A DNA stretch of 64,000 nt from Vagococcus carniphilus. Its GTDB lineage: Bacteria; Bacillota; Bacilli; Lactobacillales; Vagococcaceae. Location of the stretch: assembly GCF_014397115.1 (NCBI RefSeq), contig NZ_CP060720.1, forward strand, positions 140,001 to 204,000. The letters run 5' to 3'. A model generated the notes under the pieces. The model had not been told where the DNA came from. It searched no databases and saw only the letters and a program-made list of their open reading frames with translations. Positions 1-8,423 of the stretch are shown here, one piece after another. Position numbers and translations under genes: made by a program. The first letter of the stretch is position 1, and each line of letters starts with the position of its first letter.

Positions 1-162
1 TCACTTCACATTATCTTTGATCAACACTTCTCTTAATCATCTTGTTATCTTATCTAATGATCAAATTTTAATCAGATAGTTACACCTTGCATTCATGCTC
101 TAAGCCCGATATAATCGGATAGACACACAAATTTGTGCAAAATAAAAAAAGTGAGGGATTAC

Positions 163-1782
163 ATGATTACTGTATCAAACGTTAGTCTGCAATTTCCAGA
201 TAAAAAATTATTCGAAGATGTAGATATTAAATTCACACCAGGAAATTGTTATGGGTTGATTGGCGCAAACGGAGCTGGAAAATCAACTTTCTTAAAAATC
301 TTATCAGGAGAATTAGACCCTTCAACAGGAAGCGTCACACTAGGTCCAGATGAACGTTTAGCAACTTTAAAACAAAATCATTTTGACTATGAAGAATACA
401 CTGTTTTAAACACTGTTATTATGGGACATAAACGCCTTTATGAAGTGATGCAAGAAAAAGATGCTATTTATATGAAAGCTGATTTTTCAGATGAAGATGG
501 CATTAAAGCAGCTGAACTTGAAGGTGAATTTGCTGAATTAAATGGATGGGAAGCAGAACCTGAAGCTTCAAGCCTTTTACAAGGATTAAACATTCCAGAA
601 AGTCTACATGATTTAAAAATGTCAGAACTAACAGCTGGACAAAAAGTAAAAGTTTTACTAGCGCAAGCTCTTTTTGGTCAACCTGATGTCTTATTACTAG
701 ATGAGCCGACTAACGGATTAGATCGTGACTCTATTGCCTGGTTAGAAGAGTTCTTAATCAACTCAGAAAATACGATTATTACTGTATCCCATGACCGTCA
801 CTTTTTAAATAAAGTATGTACTCACATGGCAGACTTAGACTTTGGAAAGATTAAATTATTCGTAGGTAACTATGATTTCTGGTTAGAATCAAGCCAATTA
901 GCAGCTAGACTTCAATCAGATCAAAATGCTAAAAAAGAAGAAAAAGTAAAAGAATTACAAGAATTTATTGCTAGATTTAGTGCGAATGCTTCTAAATCTA
1001 AACAAGCAACATCACGTAAAAAAATGTTAGATAAAATTGAATTAGATGATATTCAACCTTCATCAAGACGTTACCCATTCGTTGGCTTTAAAGCTGAACG
1101 TGAAATCGGAAACGACTTATTACAAGTAGAAAATATTTCTAAAACAATTGATGGTAAGAAAATATTAGACAATGTTTCCTTTACACTAAGAAAAGATGAT
1201 AAAGCAGCCTTTATTGCAAAAGATGACATCACAACAACTGTTCTTTTCAAAATCATTATGGGTGACATGGAACCTGATTCAGGAACTGTTCGTTGGGGTG
1301 TGACAACAAGCCAAGCTTACCTACCAAAAGATACTTCTGATGAGTTTGATACAGATCAATCAATTGTTGATTGGTTACGTCAATATGCATCAAAAGAAGA
1401 ATCTGATAATACTTTCTTACGTAGTTTCTTAGGACGTATGTTATTCTCTGGAGAAGATGTGCTGAAATCAGTTAACGTTCTTTCAGGGGGAGAAAAAGTT
1501 CGTTGTATGCTATCTAAATTAATGCTTTCAAAAGCTAACGTCTTAGTTTTAGATGATCCTACAAATCACTTGGACTTAGAATCAATCACTGCATTAAACG
1601 ATGGCTTAATTGCTTTTAACGGCTCTATTTTATTTGCTTCTCATGACCACCAATTTATTCAAACAACAGCAAATAGAATCATTGCTGTATCTGATAATGG
1701 TGTTGTTGACCGTGCGGAGACAACTTATGATGAATTTTTAGAAAATGAAACAGTCAAAGAACAATTAGCAAAAATCTTTTAA
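163..1782 (+). CDS. ABC-F family ATP-binding protein (YkpA/YbiT-like)
   Basis: A soluble protein with two ABC ATPase domains and no membrane segments, as in the ABC-F family, whose members act on the ribosome. The first domain has a normal Walker A (GANGAGKST, near residue 36), an LTAGQ-type signature and LLLDEPTNGLD. A lysine-rich linker follows at about residues 250-300. The second domain keeps the signature LSGGEKVR, but its Walker A is degenerate (no GxxGxGKST in the KDDITTT stretch) and its Walker B reads LDDPTNHLD, with Asp where the catalytic Glu normally sits. The ATG at 163 is preferred over the upstream TTG at 133 because GTGAGGGA lies just before it. The gene ends in a shared terminator. 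The exact ABC-F subfamily and substrate state are not settled from sequence. Confidence 0.88.
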   Translation: MITVSNVSLQFPDKKLFEDVDIKFTPGNCYGLIGANGAGKSTFLKILSGELDPSTGSVTLGPDERLATLKQNHFDYEEYTVLNTVIMGHKRLYEVMQEKDAIYMKADFSDEDGIKAAELEGEFAELNGWEAEPEASSLLQGLNIPESLHDLKMSELTAGQKVKVLLAQALFGQPDVLLLDEPTNGLDRDSIAWLEEFLINSENTIITVSHDRHFLNKVCTHMADLDFGKIKLFVGNYDFWLESSQLAARLQSDQNAKKEEKVKELQEFIARFSANASKSKQATSRKKMLDKIELDDIQPSSRRYPFVGFKAEREIGNDLLQVENISKTIDGKKILDNVSFTLRKDDKAAFIAKDDITTTVLFKIIMGDMEPDSGTVRWGVTTSQAYLPKDTSDEFDTDQSIVDWLRQYASKEESDNTFLRSFLGRMLFSGEDVLKSVNVLSGGEKVRCMLSKLMLSKANVLVLDDPTNHLDLESITALNDGLIAFNGSILFASHDHQFIQTTANRIIAVSDNGVVDRAETTYDEFLENETVKEQLAKIF

Positions 1783-1790
1783 TATAATAA

Positions 1791-1826
1791 AAAGCTGACT
1801 CACTTTACTTGAGTCAGCTTTTTTTA
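1791..1826. terminator. Bidirectional terminator, ABC-F gene / C39-like peptidase
   Basis: A perfect 12-bp stem (AAAGCTGACTCA, 1791-1802, with its complement at 1810-1821) closes a 7-nt loop. T-runs on one side and A-runs on the other let it serve both converging genes. Confidence 0.85.
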
Positions 1827-2555
1827 TTTGTATATTGCCCAATAACGAATGGCTTCTTGCTTTAAAAACTCTTCTTTAAATTCTTTAACTGTATGACTTT
1901 TTTTCTTCGTATCACTTGGATTATTTAACCAAAACGTATTTGTTTCCTCGTTGTACCCAGATAATACCATAATATGACCTATCTCAGTAAAATAGCCTGG
2001 TTTTACAGAAATAATAACAGGATGACCTTTCATTAAATGAGCTTTTACAAGCTCCATGTTATCTTCTAAATCAGCAAACAGATAATTATGCTCTTCTGCA
2101 TACATACCGAAGATACTCCATGATGTTCCTTGATCTTTAGAAAAGAATCGATTGCCTGACCATTTTAAAATATCTAAAGGTGTTTCTTCTTTTTTGTCTA
2201 AATAAGAGGAAACCATTGCTAACGAGGCTATTGCGCATCCGTTAATCTCCAATGTATTTTGAATAGGATCCCCATCTTCTACCCCATAATAAGTATCTTT
2301 CCAACGTTTATCTGTTTGTAAAACTAATGGTATCTCCATTCGATTTTTAAATTGATTAGCACTTATTTTATCATTTACTTCCTCTAAATAAGTCTTTTTA
2401 ACTACTTTTTTCTTAGCTAACTCTTGTTTTTTCTGCTGCTCTAGAGCAACTTCTGCTTGTTTAGCTAAACAATCGTTTATATACATTGAAAAAAAGCCAA
2501 AGACTATCGTTAAGATGCCCAAGGAAAGTAACCAAACCGGAGTCTTCTTCTTCAT
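1824..2555 (-). CDS. Membrane-anchored C39-like (papain-fold) cysteine peptidase
   Basis: A 243-residue protein with an N-terminal hydrophobic segment (about residues 8-26) that suggests a signal anchor. A charged Lys/Gln-rich stretch follows, then a Peptidase_C39_2-type domain over about residues 75-240. Candidate catalytic residues are the Cys in NGCAIASLAM (about residue 107), the His in GHIMVLSGY and the Asn/Asp in LNNPSD. The domain is predicted to sit outside the membrane. It is a stand-alone gene with no transporter or bacteriocin partner beside it, so cell-wall or peptide processing is possible but the substrate is unknown. Confidence 0.75.
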   Translation of the reverse strand: MKKKTPVWLLSLGILTIVFGFFSMYINDCLAKQAEVALEQQKKQELAKKKVVKKTYLEEVNDKISANQFKNRMEIPLVLQTDKRWKDTYYGVEDGDPIQNTLEINGCAIASLAMVSSYLDKKEETPLDILKWSGNRFFSKDQGTSWSIFGMYAEEHNYLFADLEDNMELVKAHLMKGHPVIISVKPGYFTEIGHIMVLSGYNEETNTFWLNNPSDTKKKSHTVKEFKEEFLKQEAIRYWAIYK

Positions 2556-2649
2556 AAAATTCCCCCTGACTCATCTTAGTTTTTACCCTAGTTCCCATTA
2601 TGCCAAAGTTTGATCTCTTTTCATACTGTAATCTCTTATTTTTAGTTAA

Positions 2650-2680
2650 TAAAAAAACCGCAATAATTTGCGATTTTTTA
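2650..2680 (-). terminator. Terminator of degV-family gene
   Basis: Read leftward, AAATCGCAA, a short ATTA loop, then TTGCGGTTT (one G-U pair) and a T-run directly after the stop codon. Confidence 0.7.
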
Positions 2681-3550
2681 TTTATCAATACCAAAAGAAA
2701 AGACAGCAATTGCCCCGTAACCTGTATGACTTGAAATCGTTGGTCCCATTGGCAATAATTCAACATCTTTCACATTCAATTTTTTAAGAATCAACTCTTT
2801 CACATAATTACCTGCTTCTAAATCTCCTGCGTAGGCAATTAATAAAGTTTGACTTTCTTCATTTATAATCGTGCGTTTAGTCTCGTCGACAATTTTTTCT
2901 AATGCCTTTTTTCGACCTCTAACTTTCCCCACACTAATTAATCTTCCTGCTTCATCTATATGAATAATCGGTTTAATTTTTACTAAACTTCCTATTGTAG
3001 CTGATGTTTTGGATATTCTTCCTCCACGCTCTAAATGATTCAAATCATTAACCGTTACCCAAGAATGGACTTTATTAATAGTGCTATCTAACCAGGCTAT
3101 GACTTCTTCTAAGCTTTTGCCTTGATCTCTTTGGTTAATAATTTCTTTTATTAAGAGACCTTCACTTAAACAAGCTGCTTTAGAGTCAACAATTGTAACA
3201 GGTAATTTTCCATTCTCTTCTTCTAACATATTTAATGCAGAAAGAGCATTATTAAATGAGCCACTCAAATTAGATGAAAAAGCTAAATAAAGTAACGGCT
3301 CCTCACTACTAACATATTTTTTAAATACATCAGAATAAGTACCAATATTTATTTGAGAAGTACTAGGCATAGCACCTTCTTTTAGCTGTTCCATAAACCA
3401 GTTATAATCAAATGTTTTTCCTAAATCATCTACATATTCTTTATTATTCAAATTAATAATCATGCTAACTAATTGAATATCATTTTTTTCGATATAATCA
3501 TAAGGTAAATCGCAACATGAATCTACCAACAAATCAAATTGTCTTTTCAT
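2678..3550 (-). CDS. DegV family fatty-acid-binding protein
   Basis: A 290-residue DegV-fold protein. The N-terminal [13 protein letters not shown] and the later [13 protein letters not shown] are typical of DegV proteins. Gram-positive homologues (FakB) bind fatty acids and present them to the FakA kinase for incorporation into phospholipid. The start at 3550 is chosen because a strong GGAGGAGG lies seven bases upstream; a longer reading to 3622 runs through the purA terminator and is unlikely. It is transcribed alone, between the purA terminator and its own. Which ligand it binds, and whether it partners a FakA, cannot be seen here. Confidence 0.88.
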   Translation of the reverse strand: MKRQFDLLVDSCCDLPYDYIEKNDIQLVSMIINLNNKEYVDDLGKTFDYNWFMEQLKEGAMPSTSQINIGTYSDVFKKYVSSEEPLLYLAFSSNLSGSFNNALSALNMLEEENGKLPVTIVDSKAACLSEGLLIKEIINQRDQGKSLEEVIAWLDSTINKVHSWVTVNDLNHLERGGRISKTSATIGSLVKIKPIIHIDEAGRLISVGKVRGRKKALEKIVDETKRTIINEESQTLLIAYAGDLEAGNYVKELILKKLNVKDVELLPMGPTISSHTGYGAIAVFSFGIDK

Positions 3551-3585
3551 TTTATTACCTCCTCCTTTCATCTTACTATCATTTA

Positions 3586-3617
3586 TAAAAAAAAAGAAGA
3601 AGTTTTTTAACTTCTTC
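3586..3617 (-). terminator. purA terminator
   Basis: Leftward GAAGAAGTT, a 4-nt loop and AACTTCTTC (arms 3609-3617 and 3596-3604), followed by a run of about 10 Ts. It sits between purA and the ribosome-binding site of the degV-family gene. Confidence 0.85.
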
Positions 3618-3631
3618 TCCAATATATTAGA

Positions 3632-4924
3632 CTAAACTTGTGCCCAGACACTTTCTAAGACATTTGTTTGCGTTCTATCAGGACCAACTGAAAAAGTTGA
3701 AATTCTAGCCCCAACCAATTCAGAAACACGATGTACATAGTTTCTCGCATTTTCTGGTAATTCAGCCAATGTTTTACATGATGTTATATCTTCTGACCAA
3801 CCAGGCATTTCTTCATAGATTGGCTTACAACGAGATAACTCTTTTAAACTAGCTGGATAATGATATATTTTTTCTCCATCTAACTCATAAGCTGTACAGA
3901 TTTTTACAGTTGGTAAACCTGTTAACACATCTATTGAATTTAGAGATAAATTAGTAATTCCTGATACACGTTTAGAATGACGCATCACCACAGTATCAAA
4001 CCAGCCGACACGACGTGGACGACCTGTTGTTGTACCGTACTCACGTCCAACCTCACGAATTTGTTGGCCTGTTTCATCAAATAGTTCAGTTGGAAAAGGT
4101 CCATCACCTACACGTGACGTATAAGCCTTACAAACCCCTACTACTTTATTAATTTTAGAAGGTCCAACACCACTACCAATTGTAACACCACCAGCAACTG
4201 GATTAGAAGAAGTAACAAAAGGATATGTTCCTTGATCGATATCAAGCATCACGCCTTGGGCTCCTTCAAATAAAACACGTTTACCTTCATCTAAAGCATC
4301 ATTTAAAATGACTGAAGTATCTGTCACATACTGTTTTATTTCTTGTCCATATTGATAATATTCTTCAAAGATTTCTTCAAACAACAAAGGTTCTGAATCA
4401 AACATTTTAGTAAATTGACGATTCTTTTCTTCTAAATTAACGCGCAAACGTTCTTCGAAAATTTCTTTATCTAAAAGATCAGCAATTCTAATTCCTACAC
4501 GAGCAGCTTTATCCATGTAGGCTGGTCCGATTCCTTTAATAGTTGTTCCTATTTTGTTTTCACCCTTAGCATCTTCTTGAAGTTGATCTAATTTAATGTG
4601 ATAAGGTAAAATCACATGTGCTCGATCTGAAATTCTCAGATTAGTTGTCTCAATATTGTGATCAGCTAAATAATGTAATTCTTTTACAATCGACTTTGGA
4701 TTAATGACAACTCCATTACCAATCACACTAATTTTATCTTTATAAAAAATCCCAGACGGAATTAAATGTAGTTTATATGTTGTCCCATCAAATTGAATCG
4801 TATGACCAGCATTGTCTCCACCTTGATAACGTGCAATTACTTCAGCATTTTCACTTAGAAAATCTGTAATTTTTCCTTTACCTTCATCGCCCCACTGCGT
4901 TCCTACTACTACAACTGATGACAT
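3632..4924 (-). CDS. purA: Adenylosuccinate synthetase
   Basis: Makes adenylosuccinate from IMP, aspartate and GTP, the first committed step from IMP to AMP. The 430-residue length is standard. The N-terminal [11 protein letters not shown] is the GTP-binding P-loop of the family, and GDNAGHT and the [14 protein letters not shown] region are also conserved. It has its own promoter and terminator, and a PurBox-like site lies just upstream of the -35. Its place beside dnaB and rplI is the usual Lactobacillales arrangement. guaB, which starts the other IMP branch, lies 31 kb away in this window. Confidence 0.98.
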   Translation of the reverse strand: MSSVVVVGTQWGDEGKGKITDFLSENAEVIARYQGGDNAGHTIQFDGTTYKLHLIPSGIFYKDKISVIGNGVVINPKSIVKELHYLADHNIETTNLRISDRAHVILPYHIKLDQLQEDAKGENKIGTTIKGIGPAYMDKAARVGIRIADLLDKEIFEERLRVNLEEKNRQFTKMFDSEPLLFEEIFEEYYQYGQEIKQYVTDTSVILNDALDEGKRVLFEGAQGVMLDIDQGTYPFVTSSNPVAGGVTIGSGVGPSKINKVVGVCKAYTSRVGDGPFPTELFDETGQQIREVGREYGTTTGRPRRVGWFDTVVMRHSKRVSGITNLSLNSIDVLTGLPTVKICTAYELDGEKIYHYPASLKELSRCKPIYEEMPGWSEDITSCKTLAELPENARNYVHRVSELVGARISTFSVGPDRTQTNVLESVWAQV

Positions 4925-4960
4925 ATTAACACTCCATTCTATTATTCGTATTACTTAACT

Positions 4961-4989
4961 ATTTTAACAAAATGTTTTTTATTTTTCAA
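4961..4989 (-). promoter_or_regulatory. purA promoter
   Basis: Read leftward, TTGAAA (4984-4989), a 17-bp spacer and TAAAAT (4961-4966), about 40 bp before the purA start. Confidence 0.65.
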
Positions 4990-4990
4990 T

Positions 4991-5003
4991 AAAACCGAAC
5001 GTT
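4991..5003. promoter_or_regulatory. PurBox-like operator upstream of purA
   Basis: AAAACCGAACGTT matches the PurR box AWWWCCGAACWWT except at one position, and it abuts the purA -35. A weaker copy (AATTACGAACATT, 5031-5043) lies in the same orientation about 40 bp away. No purR gene is in the window, so whether PurR acts here as repressor or activator is open. Confidence 0.5.
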
Positions 5004-5041
5004 ATTTATTTATTTTTATAAAAACAACTTAATTACGAACA

Positions 5042-6403
5042 TTAAAATTCTTCTCTTGGAGATAGTGAAGAAAACTTATTGTATTCTTTTATAAACAGTA
5101 ATTCGACTGTTCCTCTAGCACCACTACGGTTTTTCTCAATAATAACTTCTATCACATTATTTGTTTCTGGTGGTTCCTCATCTTCACCGTCTTCACTACG
5201 ATAGTAATCTTCACGGTAAAGAAAGGCCACAATGTCAGCATCCTGCTCAATCGAACCCGATTCCCTAATATCACTTAAAACGGGACGCTTATCTTGTCTT
5301 TGTTCTACTCCACGTGATAACTGTGATAAAGCAATTACCGGTACTTTTAATTCTTTAGCTAATTTTTTTAATTGACGCGAGATTTCAGATACTTCTTGCT
5401 GTCTATTTTCTCGACCTGTTCCTTCGATCAATTGAAGGTAGTCAATTAAGATCAAACCTAGCTCACCTTGTTCTTGATGAAGTTTACGACATTTTGCTCT
5501 AATTTCAGAAATTTTGATTCCTGGAGTATCATCGATAAAAATATTAGCTTTAGATAAACTACCCATAGCTACAATGATATTGTCCCATTCTTCATCTGAC
5601 AACTGACCTGTCTTTAAATGACTTGCCTCTACTAAACCTTCTGAGCAGAGCATCCGATTAACTAAGGACTCTGCACTCATCTCCAAACTAAAGATAGCTA
5701 CTGATTGGTCTGTTTTAGTTCCTACGTTTTGAGCAATATTTAAAGCAAAGGCTGTTTTCCCAACAGCAGGTCTTGCAGCTAAAATGATTAGCTCTTCTGC
5801 TTGAAGTCCTGCAGTCATTTTATCTAATGCATGATATCCCGTAGGAAGACCTGTGATAGCTTCACCTTGTTGGGATAATTTTTCTATTTGATTAATTGAA
5901 TCTCCTAAAACATCTGCAATAGCCAAAAAGCCACTTCGATTTCTTTTTTCAGAGACTTCTAAAATTTTTCTTTCAGCTTCATCCAAAATACTCTCTACAT
6001 CTTCATCTTGTTCAAAACCACTTGTAACAATATCAGTCGCTGTTTGAATTAAACTTCTTAGTAAAGACTTTTGTTCGACAATTTGAGCATAGTAACCTAC
6101 GTTAGCTGCAGTTGGGACACTCAAAGTTAATTCTGATAAATAACTAACTCCACCAATGTCTTCAATCATATTTTTTTGTTCTAATTGATCCTTCACTGTA
6201 ATAGCATCAATTGCTTCATTACGGTTGTTTAAATCAATCATAATTTGAAAAATAGTTTGATGAGAACGACGATAAAAATCTTTTGCCTCAATATATTCCA
6301 TTGCTTCTACAATTGAATCTGAGTCTAAAAAAACAGAACCTAAAACTGCTTGTTCTGCTTCAATACTTTGTGGTGGAATTCTATCTTGTTGGATAAGTTC
6401 CAT
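5042..6403 (-). CDS. dnaB: Replicative DNA helicase
   Basis: The hexameric fork helicase (called DnaC in Bacillus), 453 residues. An N-terminal DnaB domain (IEAEQAVLGS onward, about residues 12-115) is followed by a RecA-like ATPase domain with Walker A AARPAVGKTAF (about residue 210) and the Walker B-type LILIDYLQL. It follows rplI with a 28-bp gap, which suggests co-transcription, and is separated from purA by the purA promoter. Confidence 0.97.
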   Translation of the reverse strand: MELIQQDRIPPQSIEAEQAVLGSVFLDSDSIVEAMEYIEAKDFYRRSHQTIFQIMIDLNNRNEAIDAITVKDQLEQKNMIEDIGGVSYLSELTLSVPTAANVGYYAQIVEQKSLLRSLIQTATDIVTSGFEQDEDVESILDEAERKILEVSEKRNRSGFLAIADVLGDSINQIEKLSQQGEAITGLPTGYHALDKMTAGLQAEELIILAARPAVGKTAFALNIAQNVGTKTDQSVAIFSLEMSAESLVNRMLCSEGLVEASHLKTGQLSDEEWDNIIVAMGSLSKANIFIDDTPGIKISEIRAKCRKLHQEQGELGLILIDYLQLIEGTGRENRQQEVSEISRQLKKLAKELKVPVIALSQLSRGVEQRQDKRPVLSDIRESGSIEQDADIVAFLYREDYYRSEDGEDEEPPETNNVIEVIIEKNRSGARGTVELLFIKEYNKFSSLSPREEF

Positions 6404-6431
6404 TTTAAAATAATTCCCCTATCCTTCTTTA

Positions 6432-6884
6432 TTATTCAGCAACAACATGAACACGTAATTTAGCTGTTACCTTTTGATGTAGCTTAGTTGGGACATTAGT
6501 ATAGCCCAATGCTTTAATTGGTTGTTTTAAATCCATTTTACGTTTATCAACTTTAATTTTATGTTGTTTTTCTAACGCATCTGCAATTTGCTTAGAAGGA
6601 ATAGAACCAAATAAGCGGCTATCTTCTCCAGCTTTAGACTTAATAACCACTTCAAAATCTTCTGCTTCAATAATTTCTTTTAATTTAGTGGCTTCTTCTA
6701 ATACTTCTGCATCTTCTTTTTCTTTTGCTTTTGTTTTACCTTTTAATTCACTTAAATTTTTTGCAGTTGCTTCAACAGCTAGCCCTTTTTTTAGTAAAAA
6801 GTTTTGTGCATATCCTACAGCAACATCTTTTACTTCACCTTTTTTACCTTTACCTTTAACATCTTGTAAAAATATAACTTTCAT
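6432..6884 (-). CDS. rplI: 50S ribosomal protein L9
   Basis: 150 residues, normal length. The N-terminal [17 protein letters not shown] and the GYAQNFLL motif are diagnostic of L9, followed by the long connecting helix and the C-terminal domain. It is first in a two-gene unit with dnaB. In enterococci the gdpP gene usually lies between rpsR and rplI; here that space holds only a terminator, a parS site and a promoter region. Confidence 0.97.
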   Translation of the reverse strand: MKVIFLQDVKGKGKKGEVKDVAVGYAQNFLLKKGLAVEATAKNLSELKGKTKAKEKEDAEVLEEATKLKEIIEAEDFEVVIKSKAGEDSRLFGSIPSKQIADALEKQHKIKVDKRKMDLKQPIKALGYTNVPTKLHQKVTAKLRVHVVAE

Positions 6885-6980
6885 AGAGAGTCACTCCTTA
6901 TCTATATTAAAAAATCTAAATTCATTACCTATTCATTTTAACATAATAATGAAGTTTCATGAAATAAATATAAACGTAAA

Positions 6981-6996
6981 TGTTTCACGTGAAACA
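6981..6996. promoter_or_regulatory. parS site 1
   Basis: TGTTTCACGTGAAACA is an exact match to the 16-bp ParB/Spo0J binding palindrome. It lies in the rplI-rpsR gap, about 10 kb from the origin, and parB is in this window. Confidence 0.92.
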
Positions 6997-7024
6997 AAAA
7001 AGACATTCATTAAAATGAATGTCT
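6997..7024 (-). terminator. Terminator of rpsF-ssb-rpsR operon
   Basis: An 11-bp inverted repeat (AGACATTCATT at 7001-7011 and its complement at 7014-7024) is followed leftward by a T-run that abuts parS site 1. Confidence 0.8.
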
Positions 7025-7031
7025 CAGTGTT

Positions 7032-7274
7032 TTATTGTTCTTCACCAACGAATGGTAATAATCCCATAATTCTTGCACGTTTAATTGCAATCGTTAATTT
7101 TCTTTGGTGTTTAGCACAAGTACCAGTCACACGACGTGGTAAAATTTTACCTCTTTCAGAGATAAATCTTGATAATAATTCTACATCTTTATAATCGATG
7201 TTATCAATATGGTTAGCTGTAAAGTAACATACTTTACGACGTTTTCTTCCGCCTCTTCTTTGTTGAGCTGCCAT
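7032..7274 (-). CDS. rpsR: 30S ribosomal protein S18
   Basis: An 80-residue basic protein with the S18 core (KVCYF near the N-terminus, then [18 protein letters not shown]). Last gene of the rpsF-ssb-rpsR operon. S18 pairs with S6 on the small subunit, consistent with the linkage. It starts at the ATG behind a GGAGGGGC-type ribosome-binding site. Confidence 0.97.
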   Translation of the reverse strand: MAAQQRRGGRKRRKVCYFTANHIDNIDYKDVELLSRFISERGKILPRRVTGTCAKHQRKLTIAIKRARIMGLLPFVGEEQ

Positions 7275-7297
7275 TGTTTGCCCCTCCTATTCTATTT

Positions 7298-7819
7298 TTA
7301 GAATGGTAAATCGTCATCCGAAATATCTATTTGTGATGAGCTTCCAAATGGATCTGCATCACGATCGAAACTCGGCATTTCGTTTTTACTTGAAGATTGG
7401 CCAAATGATTGATTGTTTTGATTTTGAGAAAAATTATTGAAATTATTTCCTGAATCCTGATTACCAAAGCCACCTGTTTGTTGTCTTTGTTCAGATACAC
7501 TACGTGATTCTAATAATTGGAAGTTATCACATACTACTTCTGTCACATAAACTTTTTGACCTTGTTGATTTTCATAATTACGTGTTTGGATACGTCCAAC
7601 AACACCCAATAGCGTACCTTTTTTTGCATAGTTCGCTAATGTTTCTGCCGGTTTTCTCCAAATAACACAATTAACAAAATCAGCTTCGCGTTCTCCACTT
7701 TGATTAGTGAAGTTACGGTTAATAGCCAAATTAAAAGTTGCTACAGCTGATCCATTAGATGTAAATCTAAGTTCTGGGTCACGAGTAAGTCTTCCTACTA
7801 GCACAACGTTATTAATCAT
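7298..7819 (-). CDS. ssb: Single-stranded DNA-binding protein
   Basis: 173 residues. An N-terminal OB fold ([18 protein letters not shown]) is followed by a Gln/Asn/Gly-rich disordered linker (about residues 108-160) and the acidic tip DISDDDLPF that recruits replication and repair partners. It lies between rpsF and rpsR, the usual Firmicutes order for the chromosomal essential SSB. A parS site sits in the short gap between its start and the rpsF stop. Confidence 0.97.
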   Translation of the reverse strand: MINNVVLVGRLTRDPELRFTSNGSAVATFNLAINRNFTNQSGEREADFVNCVIWRKPAETLANYAKKGTLLGVVGRIQTRNYENQQGQKVYVTEVVCDNFQLLESRSVSEQRQQTGGFGNQDSGNNFNNFSQNQNNQSFGQSSSKNEMPSFDRDADPFGSSSQIDISDDDLPF

Positions 7820-7842
7820 TTGTCGATCTCCCCTCGTTTAAT

Positions 7843-7858
7843 TGTTTCACGTGAAACA
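7843..7858. promoter_or_regulatory. parS site 2
   Basis: A second exact TGTTTCACGTGAAACA, placed inside the rpsF-ssb operon between the two genes and therefore within a transcribed region. Confidence 0.92.
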
Positions 7859-7861
7859 TTT

Positions 7862-8161
7862 TTAGTTTTCTTCTTTAACAACCATATGACGTAAAATATC
7901 GCCATTGATTTTAGCTAAACGATCAAATTCATTGATTGCCTCAACATTTGCTGAAGAAACTTTAACGATATGGTAGATTCCTTCACGGAAATCTTGGATT
8001 TCGTAAGCTAGACGGCGTTTGCCCCATAACTTAGATTCCAATACTTCTGCACCGTTATCTTTCAAAATTGAGTCGAAACGATCTACAAGAGCAGTTTTTG
8101 CTTCCTCATCAATGTTAGGACGAATGATGTACATAATTTCGTAGTTTGTTGCCTGATTCAT
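7862..8161 (-). CDS. rpsF: 30S ribosomal protein S6
   Basis: 99 residues with the S6 signatures [10 protein letters not shown] and [12 protein letters not shown]. First gene of the rpsF-ssb-rpsR operon. A strong AAGGAGGTG ribosome-binding site precedes the ATG, and a structured leader and promoter lie upstream. Confidence 0.97.
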   Translation of the reverse strand: MNQATNYEIMYIIRPNIDEEAKTALVDRFDSILKDNGAEVLESKLWGKRRLAYEIQDFREGIYHIVKVSSANVEAINEFDRLAKINGDILRHMVVKEEN

Positions 8162-8274
8162 TGATTTTCACCTCCTTATGGACTAAAGGTTCCTAATTTT
8201 ATTAGGAACAAGGAAAGTAAACAATTTGTTTACTCACATTTCATAATTTTACTATATTCAGTCTGATAAATCAA
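8162..8274 (-). promoter_or_regulatory. rpsF promoter and structured leader
   Basis: Leftward promoter TTGATT (8269-8274), 17-bp spacer, TAAAAT (8246-8251). The roughly 78-nt leader holds a 9-bp hairpin with loop (8189-8209) and a palindrome around 8215-8235. Many Firmicutes rpsF leaders bind S6:S18 for autoregulation; the expected CCG-containing loop was not recognised, so a regulatory role is a guess. Confidence 0.5.
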
Positions 8275-8366
8275 TGTTTTTTTGTCCCTTATTTGATTTT
8301 ATTTATCATTCTACCCCATTGTTGTCTCATCAATTATTTGTCGCTTATCTTTAAGATACACAAATA

Positions 8367-8418
8367 ATAAAAAAAACTTTTTATTTAGCTTAAAAATAAA
8401 TGCCAAATAAAAAGTTTT
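8367..8418 (-). terminator. gyrA terminator
   Basis: A 14-bp AT-rich stem (arms 8405-8418 and 8373-8386) with an 18-nt loop, followed leftward by a T-run. It lies just past the gyrA stop. Confidence 0.75.
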
Positions 8419-8423
8419 AATTA

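Noticed and set aside
2461-2766. Leftward 101-codon frame between degV and the C39-like gene
   Set aside because: Overlaps two real genes on the same strand and the degV terminator, with no ribosome-binding site at its start.
6688-7194. 168-codon rightward frame across rplI and rpsR
   Set aside because: Antisense to two ribosomal protein genes and runs through the parS site and terminator.
8189-8209. S6:S18 autoregulatory motif in the rpsF leader
   Set aside because: A hairpin exists, but the expected CCG loop was not found, so the specific motif is not claimed.
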